DNA from: Dyadobacter sp. 50-39
Lineage (GTDB): Bacteria > Bacteroidota > Bacteroidia > Cytophagales > Spirosomataceae
Reading direction: 5' to 3'
Assembly (NCBI GenBank): GCA_001898145.1
Contig: MKSR01000042.1
Span: 1 to 62,586 of the forward strand
Length of the DNA: 62,586 nucleotides
A model generated the notes under the pieces. That model was given only the letters and a program-made list of their open reading frames with translations. It ran no database searches and had not been told where the DNA came from. The translations under genes were made by a program, and so were the position numbers. This document shows positions 6,627 through 15,425 of the stretch, piece by piece (position 1 is the stretch's first letter; each line of letters opens with the position of its first letter).

Positions 6627-9122
6627 TCACCGCTCGACATCTTCCAGCTTTTTTACTTCGGATTCTTCATCTTTCGACTTGTCCTTCTTCTTTCTGCGGA
6701 AGGCGAGTTTGATATTGACCTCGCCATTCTCATCGATGGCCCTGAGGAATATCTTTGACCCTTCCCGTTTTTCGGGATTGTTAGGGTCCAGGACGTAAGT
6801 CGAATCACGTTTTTTGAGATTGCTGAGCGGTATTTGAATGTTGATGTCGGTTTTATTCCCGAAGCTGTAAATGCCGTCGATGTAGAGTGTCAGCACATTG
6901 GACTCAATTTCCATGGGCGCAATCTCTACCTCCTGACCCGTGAGCCTGAAATCGTTTCGGATCGGGGCAAATTTGACGCGCTCGAAGTTCCGCCTTTTGA
7001 AAATCAGCTTTTTCATCTTCATAAACGGCTCAAAATTGATGATATAGGCGTTTTTCAGGTCGATCCTCAGCAAACCTTTCATGGTCGACGGTACCAGTTT
7101 CACGTTGTTGTTCAGGGTGGATTCAAAGTTAAAATCGGTGTTCAGGATACCTTTCAGGTTCTCGTGCGTGAATGTTTTCTGCCCGAAGTCGTCGAAAGAA
7201 TAGAAGACGGAATGCACATCCGCATTCGCGATTTTCCCCCTAACGGCCATATGCGGCATCTTTCCATCGTTATTCATTTCGCCCGAAATCCGCACCTGCC
7301 CCCCTCCGAATGCTTTGAGCTGAAAATATTCGATGCTCACGGCATTGTTGCTGATCGTCAGCTGGCCTTTTACGTCGCGCCCCGTAAAATGCCTGTACTT
7401 GACCCGCTTCGCATCCAGTTTTGCCGTGATCTCCATCTGGTCGATCGCATTGTCGAGCAGCTCCGATAGTTTCAGCGACTTTTTGGCTTTCGGCCGCGCA
7501 GTACCACTGGCAGCGAGCAATGTTTCGAGCCAGTTCAGCTGCCACTCCGGAATGTTGATGTCGACATTGGCGCGCAACGGCTTAGGAGAACCGAAAAGGT
7601 AAGGTATCAGGTCTAGCAACGTACCACGGACGTAGAGGTTATTCTGGCCGTCGTTGAACCGGAGATTGGGCAGCACCATCACCTTCTCATTAAATGTAAG
7701 GTCGGCATTCACCTGGCTGATTTTCACCTTCTGCGGCAGGTAATCCATGGCAATATTTTTGAGCGTGACTTTCCCGGATAATTTTCCGTCGAAGTTGTCC
7801 TTATCGGCATTGTAGAACTTCCTCAGATTGCCGCTGAAATGAAAGTCGATGCGCGCCGAGCCGTTTTTGAACCGGTAGCGTCCCGGGTCGAGCAATGCGC
7901 CCATGTTGGTGGAATCGGCCTCAATGCGGCCGTCGATATCCGCCCGCGGATTACGGAAGTTATTGACAACCAGTTTGAATGCAAATGGGATAGTTTCAAA
8001 AAAGCCGGTGATCTTAGGAGCTATCAGCCTGGAATTGAACACGTCCGCAAGCTTGGTGGTATCGGCACGGTTGGTAAATGTGCCCGAGGCTTTCATTTTA
8101 CGCAGCACACCCACCGGGAGGTTGTACCTGAACGTGTCGGTTTCAAAATGCACATCCACCTGGGGTTTAAGCCCTGGACGGCCCAGTATCCCCGCCACTT
8201 TCACCTGCGTATCCACATTCGTCTGTATCCCTATGGAATCGATCTGTTTTTGCAGCCGCTGGTTCAGCAACGGTAATGCGTCTTTTATAGCGATGCCTTT
8301 GGCTTCGAAATTCAGGTGGAATATTTTAACAGTATCCGAAAAATCAAACACGCCATTGATACCGATCTTGTCATGCGTGGCGCTTTCGAGGATGGAAGGG
8401 TAAATTTTGAGTTGTTTTTCTTCGTCGTCGTACCCGATCGACAGCGCCAATGAAGTTTCCTGTTTTGTGAGGAACCCGCCTTTATCGGCATTGAAAGTCA
8501 GCCCGTTGAAAAACACCGCGCCCGTGAGGCTTGCATTCGTGCTGGAATCGGTGCGTTCGATAATGTTGGTGGCGTCGTGAAAAACGGCGCCAAAATATTT
8601 GCGCTTCACGGAATCGGAGTAAGCCAGCGAAAAATTGATGAAACGGACATTCCCAAGCTTGTTCACAATATCGTCGGGGTCCTTTTTTGGCGACTTATCT
8701 TTTTGCTGATCGCCGGATTTAAAAATCGAAGCATTGGAATAACCGTCCTTCTGCACAAACATTTTAAGGCCGCCATCTTCGAGCACCAGGTTTTTAACCC
8801 GGAATTCCCCTGAAAATATGCGTTTGAGGTCCAGCGCGACGTGCATTTTACCCGCCTGAAGAAACGGTTTATGATGAACGCTGTAGAGGGTGTCGGTAAG
8901 CTTTACGTCGTATAATGTGAAGTTCAGCCCCAGCCCGCCGTAGAACGGCCTGAATTTGAAATCCCCAATTTCGAGGTTTCCATTCAGGTTTTCATTAATC
9001 ACCTCCTGGGCTTTCCGGAATAGCTTTTCCCTGTTTTTGTAAACCCAGAATTCGACAGCCCCGAATAGTAGGCAACCAACCAGGGCGACGATACCAGTGA
9101 TTTTTAAAACCTTTTGAAACAT
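6627..9122 (-). CDS. AsmA family envelope protein
   Basis: The 831-residue protein has one N-terminal membrane helix (about residues 7-27) followed by a long beta-rich periplasmic part. The N-terminal segment with EVINENLNGNLEIGDFKFRP and GLNFTLYDVKL is typical of AsmA/TamB-like proteins. The C-terminal AsmA_2-like half has LKGILNTDFNFES and repeated amphipathic strands. Such proteins are inner-membrane-anchored bridges thought to move phospholipids or support outer membrane assembly. The last 40 residues are highly charged (RRKKKDKSKDEESEVKK). The promoter probably lies in the 211-base gap shared with the divergent lysS. Confidence 0.82.
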   Translation of the reverse strand: MFQKVLKITGIVALVGCLLFGAVEFWVYKNREKLFRKAQEVINENLNGNLEIGDFKFRPFYGGLGLNFTLYDVKLTDTLYSVHHKPFLQAGKMHVALDLKRIFSGEFRVKNLVLEDGGLKMFVQKDGYSNASIFKSGDQQKDKSPKKDPDDIVNKLGNVRFINFSLAYSDSVKRKYFGAVFHDATNIIERTDSSTNASLTGAVFFNGLTFNADKGGFLTKQETSLALSIGYDDEEKQLKIYPSILESATHDKIGINGVFDFSDTVKIFHLNFEAKGIAIKDALPLLNQRLQKQIDSIGIQTNVDTQVKVAGILGRPGLKPQVDVHFETDTFRYNLPVGVLRKMKASGTFTNRADTTKLADVFNSRLIAPKITGFFETIPFAFKLVVNNFRNPRADIDGRIEADSTNMGALLDPGRYRFKNGSARIDFHFSGNLRKFYNADKDNFDGKLSGKVTLKNIAMDYLPQKVKISQVNADLTFNEKVMVLPNLRFNDGQNNLYVRGTLLDLIPYLFGSPKPLRANVDINIPEWQLNWLETLLAASGTARPKAKKSLKLSELLDNAIDQMEITAKLDAKRVKYRHFTGRDVKGQLTISNNAVSIEYFQLKAFGGGQVRISGEMNNDGKMPHMAVRGKIANADVHSVFYSFDDFGQKTFTHENLKGILNTDFNFESTLNNNVKLVPSTMKGLLRIDLKNAYIINFEPFMKMKKLIFKRRNFERVKFAPIRNDFRLTGQEVEIAPMEIESNVLTLYIDGIYSFGNKTDINIQIPLSNLKKRDSTYVLDPNNPEKREGSKIFLRAIDENGEVNIKLAFRRKKKDKSKDEESEVKKLEDVER

Positions 9123-9276
9123 GAAACGAAGAGGTTAAGCGCTGTTGATGAAGGAGGAACATTTCCGTCCGATCTACAATATAAGCAAGACATTAATAGT
9201 GTGCCAGAAATAATGTCCTGCCGGTCCTTACGGCATCTTACCTGCCGCATTTCTCGCTATTCAGCACAAAATATAG

Positions 9277-9284
9277 TAGTTTTG
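9277..9284 (+). promoter_or_regulatory. -7 element of lysS
   Basis: TAGTTTTG matches TAnnTTTG 50 bases before the lysS start. No clear TTG appears at -33. It is the best promoter candidate in the gap between the AsmA gene and lysS. Confidence 0.45.
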
Positions 9285-9333
9285 CGCACTCTTTTGGAAA
9301 ACCTACTTCCATTTACCAATCCATTGCTGTAAG

Positions 9334-11049
9334 ATGCTACTGAGCGAACAGGAAATACTGCGCCGTCAAAAACGCGACGAACTCATGCGAATGGGCATTG
9401 AGCCTTATCCAGCGGAAGAATTTGTTGTCAACGCCTATGCGGCCGACATCCTTAAAAACTACGACAATAACAAGATCGACTATAAACACGTGACGATGGC
9501 CGGCCGGCTGATGGGCTTCCGGATTATGGGTAGCGCCGCATTTGCCGAGTTCCAGGATGCCACCGGACGTATGCAATTGTACTTCCGCCGCGACGATCTT
9601 TGTCCGGGCGAAGACAAGACCTTATATAACACCGTTTTTAAAAAGCTGCTCGATATCGGCGACATTATTGCCGTTACGGGCTTCGTTTTTACCACCCAAA
9701 CCGGTGAAATCTCCGTGCACGTGCAGGAGTTCAAAATCCTGAACAAATCACTGCGCCCGCTGCCGGTCGTGAAACGCGACGAGGACGGCAACGTTCATGA
9801 CGGTTTCACCGACCCCGAACTACGCTACCGACAGCGGTACGTGGACCTGATCGTGAACCCGGAAGTACGCGATATATTCATTAAACGCGCACGGATCATC
9901 ACCACCATGCGCTCTTATTTCGATTCGAATGGCTGGCTCGAAGTTGAAACGCCTGTGCTGCAATCCATTCACGGGGGCGCAGCTGCACGCCCGTTCACGA
10001 CGCACCACAATGCACTCGACCTGGGCCTGTACCTGCGTATCGCAACCGAACTGCATTTGAAGCGCCTTATTGTGGGCGGTTTCGAAGGGGTTTATGAGTT
10101 TGGCAAACTGTTCCGCAATGAAGGAATGGACCGTACCCATAACCCTGAGTTTACGACCGTGGAGCTTTACGTAGCTTACAAGGATTACCTCTGGATGATG
10201 AACATGACCGAGGAAGTGCTTGAAAAAGTGGCGCTGGCTGTCAACGGTACCACCAAAGTTATATTCGGAGACGTGGAGCTCGATTTTGCCGGCCCTTATC
10301 CAAGGCTGAGCATTACCGATGCTATCAAACAATATACAGGCCTTGACGTGGAGACGCTGGACGAGGTAGCTATCCGCGAGCAATGCCGCGCGTGGGGAAT
10401 GGAAGTGAACGAAAGCATGGGGAAAGGCAAGCTGATCGATGAAATTTTCGGAGAGAAAGTGGAGTCGAACATTATCCAGCCTACTTTCATCATCGACCAC
10501 CCGGTTGAAATGTCGCCTCTGACCAAGAAACACCGTGCGAAAAAAGGCATGGTGGAGCGTTTCGAGCTGTTTGTGAATGGTCGCGAAATCGCCAATGCTT
10601 ACTCCGAGCTTAACGATCCGATCGAGCAGAAGGAGCGTTTCGAAGATCAGCTCCGCCTGAAAGAGAAGGGCGACGACGAAGCCATGGAGATGGACGATGA
10701 CTTTATCCGTTCGCTGGAGTATGGAATGCCGCCTACCGCGGGTATCGGTATCGGCATCGACCGCCTTACGATGTTGCTGACCAACAATGTCAGCATTCAG
10801 GAGGTGATTTTCTTCCCGCAAATGCGCCCGGAAAAGAAAACGGAAATCGCGAAAGAGGCTGATTATGTGACGGCCGGCGTACCGGCGGTGTGGATACCGG
10901 CATTGCAGAAAATGAACATCCTGACGATCGAGCAATTGAAAAGTGCAAACCCGAACAAGATCTTCAACGATCTGGGCGGAATGCGGAAGAAGCTCAAAAT
11001 AGATGAGAAAATGCCTCTCCTGGACGATGTGAAGTCTTGGGTGGAATAG
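9334..11049 (+). CDS. lysS: Lysyl-tRNA synthetase, class II
   Basis: The protein has 571 residues. An N-terminal OB-fold anticodon-binding domain (about 50-160; [24 protein letters not shown]) precedes the class II catalytic core, with motif 2 ([15 protein letters not shown]) and motif 3 ([13 protein letters not shown]). It attaches lysine to tRNA-Lys in the cytoplasm. The usual bacterial length is about 500. Here roughly 60 residues are added at the C terminus, including [15 protein letters not shown] and [16 protein letters not shown], resembling the helix-hairpin-helix-like appendage that I recall from Bacteroidota LysS proteins. A strong bidirectional terminator follows 7 bases after the stop. 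Confidence 0.96.
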   Translation: MLLSEQEILRRQKRDELMRMGIEPYPAEEFVVNAYAADILKNYDNNKIDYKHVTMAGRLMGFRIMGSAAFAEFQDATGRMQLYFRRDDLCPGEDKTLYNTVFKKLLDIGDIIAVTGFVFTTQTGEISVHVQEFKILNKSLRPLPVVKRDEDGNVHDGFTDPELRYRQRYVDLIVNPEVRDIFIKRARIITTMRSYFDSNGWLEVETPVLQSIHGGAAARPFTTHHNALDLGLYLRIATELHLKRLIVGGFEGVYEFGKLFRNEGMDRTHNPEFTTVELYVAYKDYLWMMNMTEEVLEKVALAVNGTTKVIFGDVELDFAGPYPRLSITDAIKQYTGLDVETLDEVAIREQCRAWGMEVNESMGKGKLIDEIFGEKVESNIIQPTFIIDHPVEMSPLTKKHRAKKGMVERFELFVNGREIANAYSELNDPIEQKERFEDQLRLKEKGDDEAMEMDDDFIRSLEYGMPPTAGIGIGIDRLTMLLTNNVSIQEVIFFPQMRPEKKTEIAKEADYVTAGVPAVWIPALQKMNILTIEQLKSANPNKIFNDLGGMRKKLKIDEKMPLLDDVKSWVE

Positions 11050-11056
11050 TCAATAA

Positions 11057-11090
11057 ATTAAAAATGCCGCTAGTGAGCGGCATTTTTAAT
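11057..11090. terminator. Bidirectional terminator between lysS and csp
   Basis: A perfect 15-bp stem (11057-11071 with 11076-11090) has the loop AGTG, with A-rich and T-rich flanks built into the stem. It lies between the convergent lysS and cold-shock genes and can stop transcription from both sides. Confidence 0.85.
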
Positions 11091-11112
11091 TTCTCTTGCA
11101 GAAAAAATACAA

Positions 11113-11307
11113 TTATATCTTTTTTACCTGCACAGCGTTAAGTCCTTTTTTTCCTTCAACGACCTCGTACTCTACCTGGTCATTTTCACGGATAGTAAGT
11201 CCTCCCAATCCTGTCACATGGACAAAAATGTCCTTTTTTGTGTCGTCTTCAACGATGAAGCCGTATCCCTTAGCTTCATTGAAAAATTTTACAGTACCTG
11301 TTGGCAT
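11113..11307 (-). CDS. Cold-shock protein, CspA family
   Basis: The 64-residue single cold-shock domain is of normal family length. Both RNA-binding motifs are present, RNP1 as KGYGFI and RNP2 as DIFVH. The opening TGTVKFFNEAKGYGF is typical of the family. It binds single-stranded RNA and DNA and acts as an RNA chaperone. The 350 bases upstream hold no gene and are AT-rich with small hairpins, consistent with the long leader used by many csp genes for temperature control. The copy number of csp genes in the genome cannot be judged here. Confidence 0.95.
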   Translation of the reverse strand: MPTGTVKFFNEAKGYGFIVEDDTKKDIFVHVTGLGGLTIRENDQVEYEVVEGKKGLNAVQVKKI

Positions 11308-11659
11308 AATAGTTGAAATAAAAAAATTGAAATAAGGTGAAAATACGGAAGATATGTAGGCGTTTCAGTTAAAAGTCGAAATTGCTCTACCAAATAATTG
11401 AGGGAGGCTCAACGCATTAGCAAAAGAAATTTTGGAAATTTTTCCGAAGACATCTTGATTATAATGAACTACTTACAAAATCTTCACTCACAAAGAAACA
11501 AAAATTGTTTGTAAAACAATTTAATTGACTAAAGAATTTGAAAATTTAACGAGCAAGCGGTATTTTGCCTTTTTGCCTCATTTAAAGCAAAATTAACAGG
11601 CCAGAATTGCAATTTTCGGCGAAAATCGCTAATTATGAGGCAATTATCGAAACAGAGCT
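11308..11659. other. Gene-free AT-rich gap, possible csp leader
   Basis: There is no open frame of note on either strand in these 352 bases. Small inverted repeats are visible, for example AAATTGTTT/AAACAATTT around 11505-11522 and a run with ATTTTCG/CGAAAAT near 11611-11626. The gap separates divergent genes, the cold-shock gene (minus) and the PspC-domain gene (plus), so it must carry both promoters. I could not place an exact TAnnTTTG box for either. Confidence 0.5.
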
Positions 11660-11881
11660 ATGAACAAGTTTAGGTATTTCGTTGAAAACCAAATATTTGG
11701 AGTTTGTGCGGAATTGGGGGAAAAGCTCAATTTTCCGGCCAGCAGCATCCGGAAATACTTCATCTACGCCACTTTCATGACTTTCGGCTCGCCCATTATT
11801 CTGTATCTTGTCCTGGCATTCTGGATGGAACTGCACCAGCATTGGCGCCGGCACAACAGCCCTACAATCTGGGAGCTTTGA
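11660..11881 (+). CDS. Small PspC-domain membrane protein
   Basis: The 73-residue protein has the PspC signature: IFGVCAELGEKLNFPASSIRK followed by a single membrane helix (GSPIILYLVLAFWM). PspC proteins sit in the inner membrane and take part in envelope-stress responses in proteobacteria. In Bacteroidota, stand-alone PspC-domain proteins are common and their role is less clear. Its last 20 bases overlap the end of the convergent glycosyltransferase gene. Confidence 0.8.
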   Translation: MNKFRYFVENQIFGVCAELGEKLNFPASSIRKYFIYATFMTFGSPIILYLVLAFWMELHQHWRRHNSPTIWEL

Positions 11882-12890
11882 TCGGCTCGATGCCCGTAAG
11901 CTGTTCGAACTTGTGCTTTCCCAGCACAAAGTATTCCCAAACAACACTTCTGTAATAAAGCGGCGCCCGGTAACGGGTTCGCTGTGTTTTGCGCGTTAGC
12001 TCGGGAATCATGGCGTAAAACGCGAAATGCGCGCGAACAATGGCCAAAACGTCGGGCCATGCCCCGGTAGCCATAAACCGGACGCTGGAAATACCGTCGA
12101 GTATCAGCCTGATGAGCACCGTTTTCCACCTCCGGCCTTTGGGCAGGTTCTTGTAGAGCATGATCAGGTTGTTGCGGTAGTTCAGAAACGTCTTCTTTGG
12201 GTTGGACTTGTGCAAAGTTCCGCCGCCGACGTGATAAACAGTCGATTTTCCGCAGTAGGTAATGCGGTAACGCATGTTGAGCAGCCGCCAGCAAAGGTCG
12301 ATCTCCTCCATATGCGCGAAAAACGACTCGTCGAAACCCGATGCCGCATGAAATGCCGAAGACCGTACGAACAGGCAGGCACCGGTGGCCCAGAATACGT
12401 CTTTTTCATCGTCGTACTGCCCGAGGTCCTCTTCCCGGGTATCGAAAATGCGCCCGCGGCAGAAAGGATACCCGAGATAATCCATATAGCCACCGGCCGC
12501 TCCCGCATACTCGAAGTGCGTAGGCAGGTCATATGCACGGATTTTCGGTTGGCAAGCCGCGATAAGCGGGTCCGACTCCATGAATGCGATCACCGGAGCG
12601 ATCCAGTTTTCGGTAACCTCGATGTCGGAGTTGAGCAGAATGTAATAATCAGCCTGAATACGGCGCAACGCATCATTATAACCTCCCGCGTAACCTTTGT
12701 TTTCACTGATAACCAGCGTATTCAAACCAGGATAATGCGTTTTCAGCCAGTCGAGCGACTGGTCTGTCGACGCGTTATCGGCAATCCAGATCGCGTGGTT
12801 TCCGGAATGTTCGATTACTTTGGGAAGGAATTTTTCGAGATAATGCTGACCGTTATAATTCAGGATTACAATCGCAACAGAGGGATTCAT
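11862..12890 (-). CDS. Glycosyltransferase family 2 protein
   Basis: The 342-residue protein has a GT-A fold N terminus with AIVILNYNGQHYLEKFLP, the nucleotide-binding DNAST motif, and LLNSDIEV (an NSD variant of the DxD metal site). The acceptor region FDESFFAHMEEIDLCWRL is characteristic of rhamnosyltransferase-like GT2 enzymes (RfbF/WbbL-like). It probably adds a sugar to a surface glycan or lipid-linked precursor at the cytoplasmic face of the membrane. It lies 11 bases after ybaB on the same strand and is likely cotranscribed, a pairing without an obvious functional reason. Confidence 0.85.
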   Translation of the reverse strand: MNPSVAIVILNYNGQHYLEKFLPKVIEHSGNHAIWIADNASTDQSLDWLKTHYPGLNTLVISENKGYAGGYNDALRRIQADYYILLNSDIEVTENWIAPVIAFMESDPLIAACQPKIRAYDLPTHFEYAGAAGGYMDYLGYPFCRGRIFDTREEDLGQYDDEKDVFWATGACLFVRSSAFHAASGFDESFFAHMEEIDLCWRLLNMRYRITYCGKSTVYHVGGGTLHKSNPKKTFLNYRNNLIMLYKNLPKGRRWKTVLIRLILDGISSVRFMATGAWPDVLAIVRAHFAFYAMIPELTRKTQRTRYRAPLYYRSVVWEYFVLGKHKFEQLTGIEPIKAPRL

Positions 12891-12901
12891 TGGGTAATCG
12901 G

Positions 12902-13249
12902 TTATTTCATAAAGCCGCCCAAATCCAGCCCTGGAATATTGGGAAGTACCCCATCCGTTGCTTTCTGCAGATGTTGTTGAATTTTGGATTCGATATTCTC
13001 ATTGGCTTTGTTGACCGCCGCTACAATGAGATCTTGCAGCATTTCCTTATCGTCTGCATTAATAATGTCCTTGTCGATATCCAGGCTTACCAGCTTTCTT
13101 TTTCCATCGACCGTCGCTTTCACCATTCCCCCACCCGATTCGGCGGTTTCAGTAATATGAACCAATTGTTCCTGTGCTTCTTTCATACGCGACTGAAGGT
13201 CCTTCATTTTGCCCATGAGGCCCATCATGTCCGCCATATTTCCAAACAT
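12902..13249 (-). CDS. ybaB: YbaB/EbfC nucleoid-associated protein
   Basis: The 115-residue protein has the YbaB/EbfC pattern: methionine-rich start (MFGNMADMMGLMGKMKDLQ), a long N-terminal helix, the strand motif GGGMVKATVDGKRKLVSLDID, and a C-terminal helix with MLQDLIVAAVNKANE. It binds DNA as a dimer in the cytoplasm. In many bacteria it sits beside dnaX and recR. Here it is next to a glycosyltransferase. Confidence 0.92.
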   Translation of the reverse strand: MFGNMADMMGLMGKMKDLQSRMKEAQEQLVHITETAESGGGMVKATVDGKRKLVSLDIDKDIINADDKEMLQDLIVAAVNKANENIESKIQQHLQKATDGVLPNIPGLDLGGFMK

Positions 13250-13303
13250 AGCTGTACTTATTAAGTTAAAACTTTAAAAAAGTTATTTTACGGAAATAGT
13301 TCC

Positions 13304-15235
13304 TCACCGTAAAAGCATAAAAGTACCGCTTTTTTCAACAGTTTGATTGATGTCGTCCACGAAAGTAAGCTTATAATAGTAGTAGCCGACGGGCGCATTG
13401 GTCCCTTCGAAAGTTCCGTCCCAACCCTTTGCGATATCATCAGAGTGGAAAACAACCACGCCCCAGCGGTTCATGACGGATAGGTCAAACGACTGCAATT
13501 GCTCCGATTTCGCTTCCAGAACATCGTTATAGCCATCACCATTAGGGGTAAATGCGTCGGGAATAAATACGCCCGCACTTCTTCGATAATTAATGATATT
13601 GGATAAACTTTCGAAATCGCCGTTTTGGGTGGCGGCACGAACCTGGAAATTGTATTCCAGATCACTCTGGCTGTTCAATTTGACAGTGTAGCTCGTATTC
13701 TTTTGTACAGGAATGTCCTCGGAAGATCCTGCCGAACCGGTTTGAACAACCGTGTAACCTTCAAAACCTCCCAGGATTGGGCTATCGCCTGTCCAACTGA
13801 GCGTGGAAAGCTTTTTGTTCAGAAGTATAGTGCAAACAGACTCCGAAGCAGGCACTTTCTGGCCGCACGAATTTTCATAGCTCATCCGGTAGCAGTAGGA
13901 CAGCTCGTTGGTTTTGGCGGCATTGTCTATGTATTCGCTCTCATTATAAAGCGTAATGATTTTCTTGAACAACGGGCTGCCTGCTTCTGCCCGCTCGATC
14001 GACAACTCGAAGGAAGTATTCGGACCCGCGCCGGGAACATCCGCCTTGATCACCACGCTGCTGGCGTCCAGGACCGACACCGATCCACCCGCGAGCGGCT
14101 TGGCGCTGCCTGTCTCGACTTTCAGTCCCACCGGAGCCGAAGTAGACGTCGCGGTTTTTAATTTCGCCACCACCTGATATTCCGCAAACGTGCCGCATTC
14201 GACATCCTGGTCGGTGTAACTGGTTTCACCGATAGCCGTAAAACTTTTAATAACCGTTCCGTCGCGCAGCAGGTCGTAACCATCGAACTGGGACGCATCG
14301 GGATATTGGTTCCATTTCAGGCTGTTGGCACCATCTGCAGTGGTGCCGGACAGGGTTACTGTGCTGATCGCCGGCGTTTCGGTGCTGCCTGCACAAAGAT
14401 CCTCGGACGACAACCGGACTTTATAGCTCTGGTCTTTATTCAGGCCCTTAATATCATAGGGCTGTGTTCCGCCCGAAGAACGCCTTCCGGATGTAACATA
14501 TGAAGTTCCGTCAGTACTGTATTGAATATTGGTGGGGATACCGGCTACACCCTTATATGTAAGCCGGATGGTACCGTCACCGCGCATTTCCACGGCGCTC
14601 ATCTGGATTTCGTTGAGTTGGGGCCGCTCGAATTTAATAGGCACACTGACTGTCGATCCTTTACTGCACGCCTTTCCGCCGGTATAAATCCCTGTAATCA
14701 TCACGGTCGGGTTCGTGGCAACGCTCGCAAAATTATGCTCCAAAGTAAGATCATTTCCTTTTTGCCACATCGTGGTCTCTCCGTCCCCCCATTTTATTTC
14801 GACCTCGTCATAAGCCTTCATAATCACGTCGTCGGTGAGGATCAGCACAACCTTTCCGCCTCCGCAGGATGCATATTGTGAAGTTATCGTCCTGGACTCA
14901 TATATTTTGATATTCTTGCAATACGAAAATTCCGCTCCGCCAGTTGTAACGCCATATTGAAGAATTGTGCCCGTGGCAGCTACCGGATAAGTATAATTCG
15001 CCCTGTTCCGCACGACATTAGGGGTGAGACTTCCGTTATACGCAACATCATATCCCACAAAACTAGCATTCGGAACGGTACTCTTGAACTCAACATATAG
15101 CGGAGCGCAGCCTTCCGTCACGTTTATATCAAATCCTCCGCCCCCGATGCTGCATAACCCCTGGGTTTGCGCGTGTGAAATGAAAGGGAAGATGATGACC
15201 AGGAAGAAAGAGAAGGATAGTAGTGTTATTCTCAT
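13304..15235 (-). CDS. T9SS type B cargo protein with PKD/Fn3 modules
   Basis: The 643-residue secreted protein begins with a signal peptide (LLSFSFFLVIIFPFISHAQ). A PKD-like domain follows near residues 135-195 (IKWGDGET and LEHNF), then Fn3-like modules (YSTDGTSYVTSGRRSSG; GYDLLRDGTVIKSF). It ends in the gliding-motility-associated C-terminal domain from about residue 556, with FTPNGDGYNDVLE, MNRWGVVVF, KGWDGTFEG and the terminal GTFMLLR. That domain sends proteins through the type IX secretion system to the cell surface or medium. The next gene upstream (15426-17375) is a diverged paralogue of the same plan. No enzyme domain is seen, so an adhesive or structural role is likely. Confidence 0.88.
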   Translation of the reverse strand: MRITLLSFSFFLVIIFPFISHAQTQGLCSIGGGGFDINVTEGCAPLYVEFKSTVPNASFVGYDVAYNGSLTPNVVRNRANYTYPVAATGTILQYGVTTGGAEFSYCKNIKIYESRTITSQYASCGGGKVVLILTDDVIMKAYDEVEIKWGDGETTMWQKGNDLTLEHNFASVATNPTVMITGIYTGGKACSKGSTVSVPIKFERPQLNEIQMSAVEMRGDGTIRLTYKGVAGIPTNIQYSTDGTSYVTSGRRSSGGTQPYDIKGLNKDQSYKVRLSSEDLCAGSTETPAISTVTLSGTTADGANSLKWNQYPDASQFDGYDLLRDGTVIKSFTAIGETSYTDQDVECGTFAEYQVVAKLKTATSTSAPVGLKVETGSAKPLAGGSVSVLDASSVVIKADVPGAGPNTSFELSIERAEAGSPLFKKIITLYNESEYIDNAAKTNELSYCYRMSYENSCGQKVPASESVCTILLNKKLSTLSWTGDSPILGGFEGYTVVQTGSAGSSEDIPVQKNTSYTVKLNSQSDLEYNFQVRAATQNGDFESLSNIINYRRSAGVFIPDAFTPNGDGYNDVLEAKSEQLQSFDLSVMNRWGVVVFHSDDIAKGWDGTFEGTNAPVGYYYYKLTFVDDINQTVEKSGTFMLLR

Positions 15236-15425
15236 AAGTGTGCCAATATTTAACCCCTGACTTTTTTCAAAGACTACAGATAAGACAATACGTTTGCGGG
15301 AATCATAACGAATGCAAAAAATGCGATAGCAAAAATAAGCTATTTTAGGGGCGGCGATAACGCGTATCTATTAAACGGGCATATTAAAAAAGTATTATCC
15401 CGCAGCAAATTGTGTTGGAAAAATC

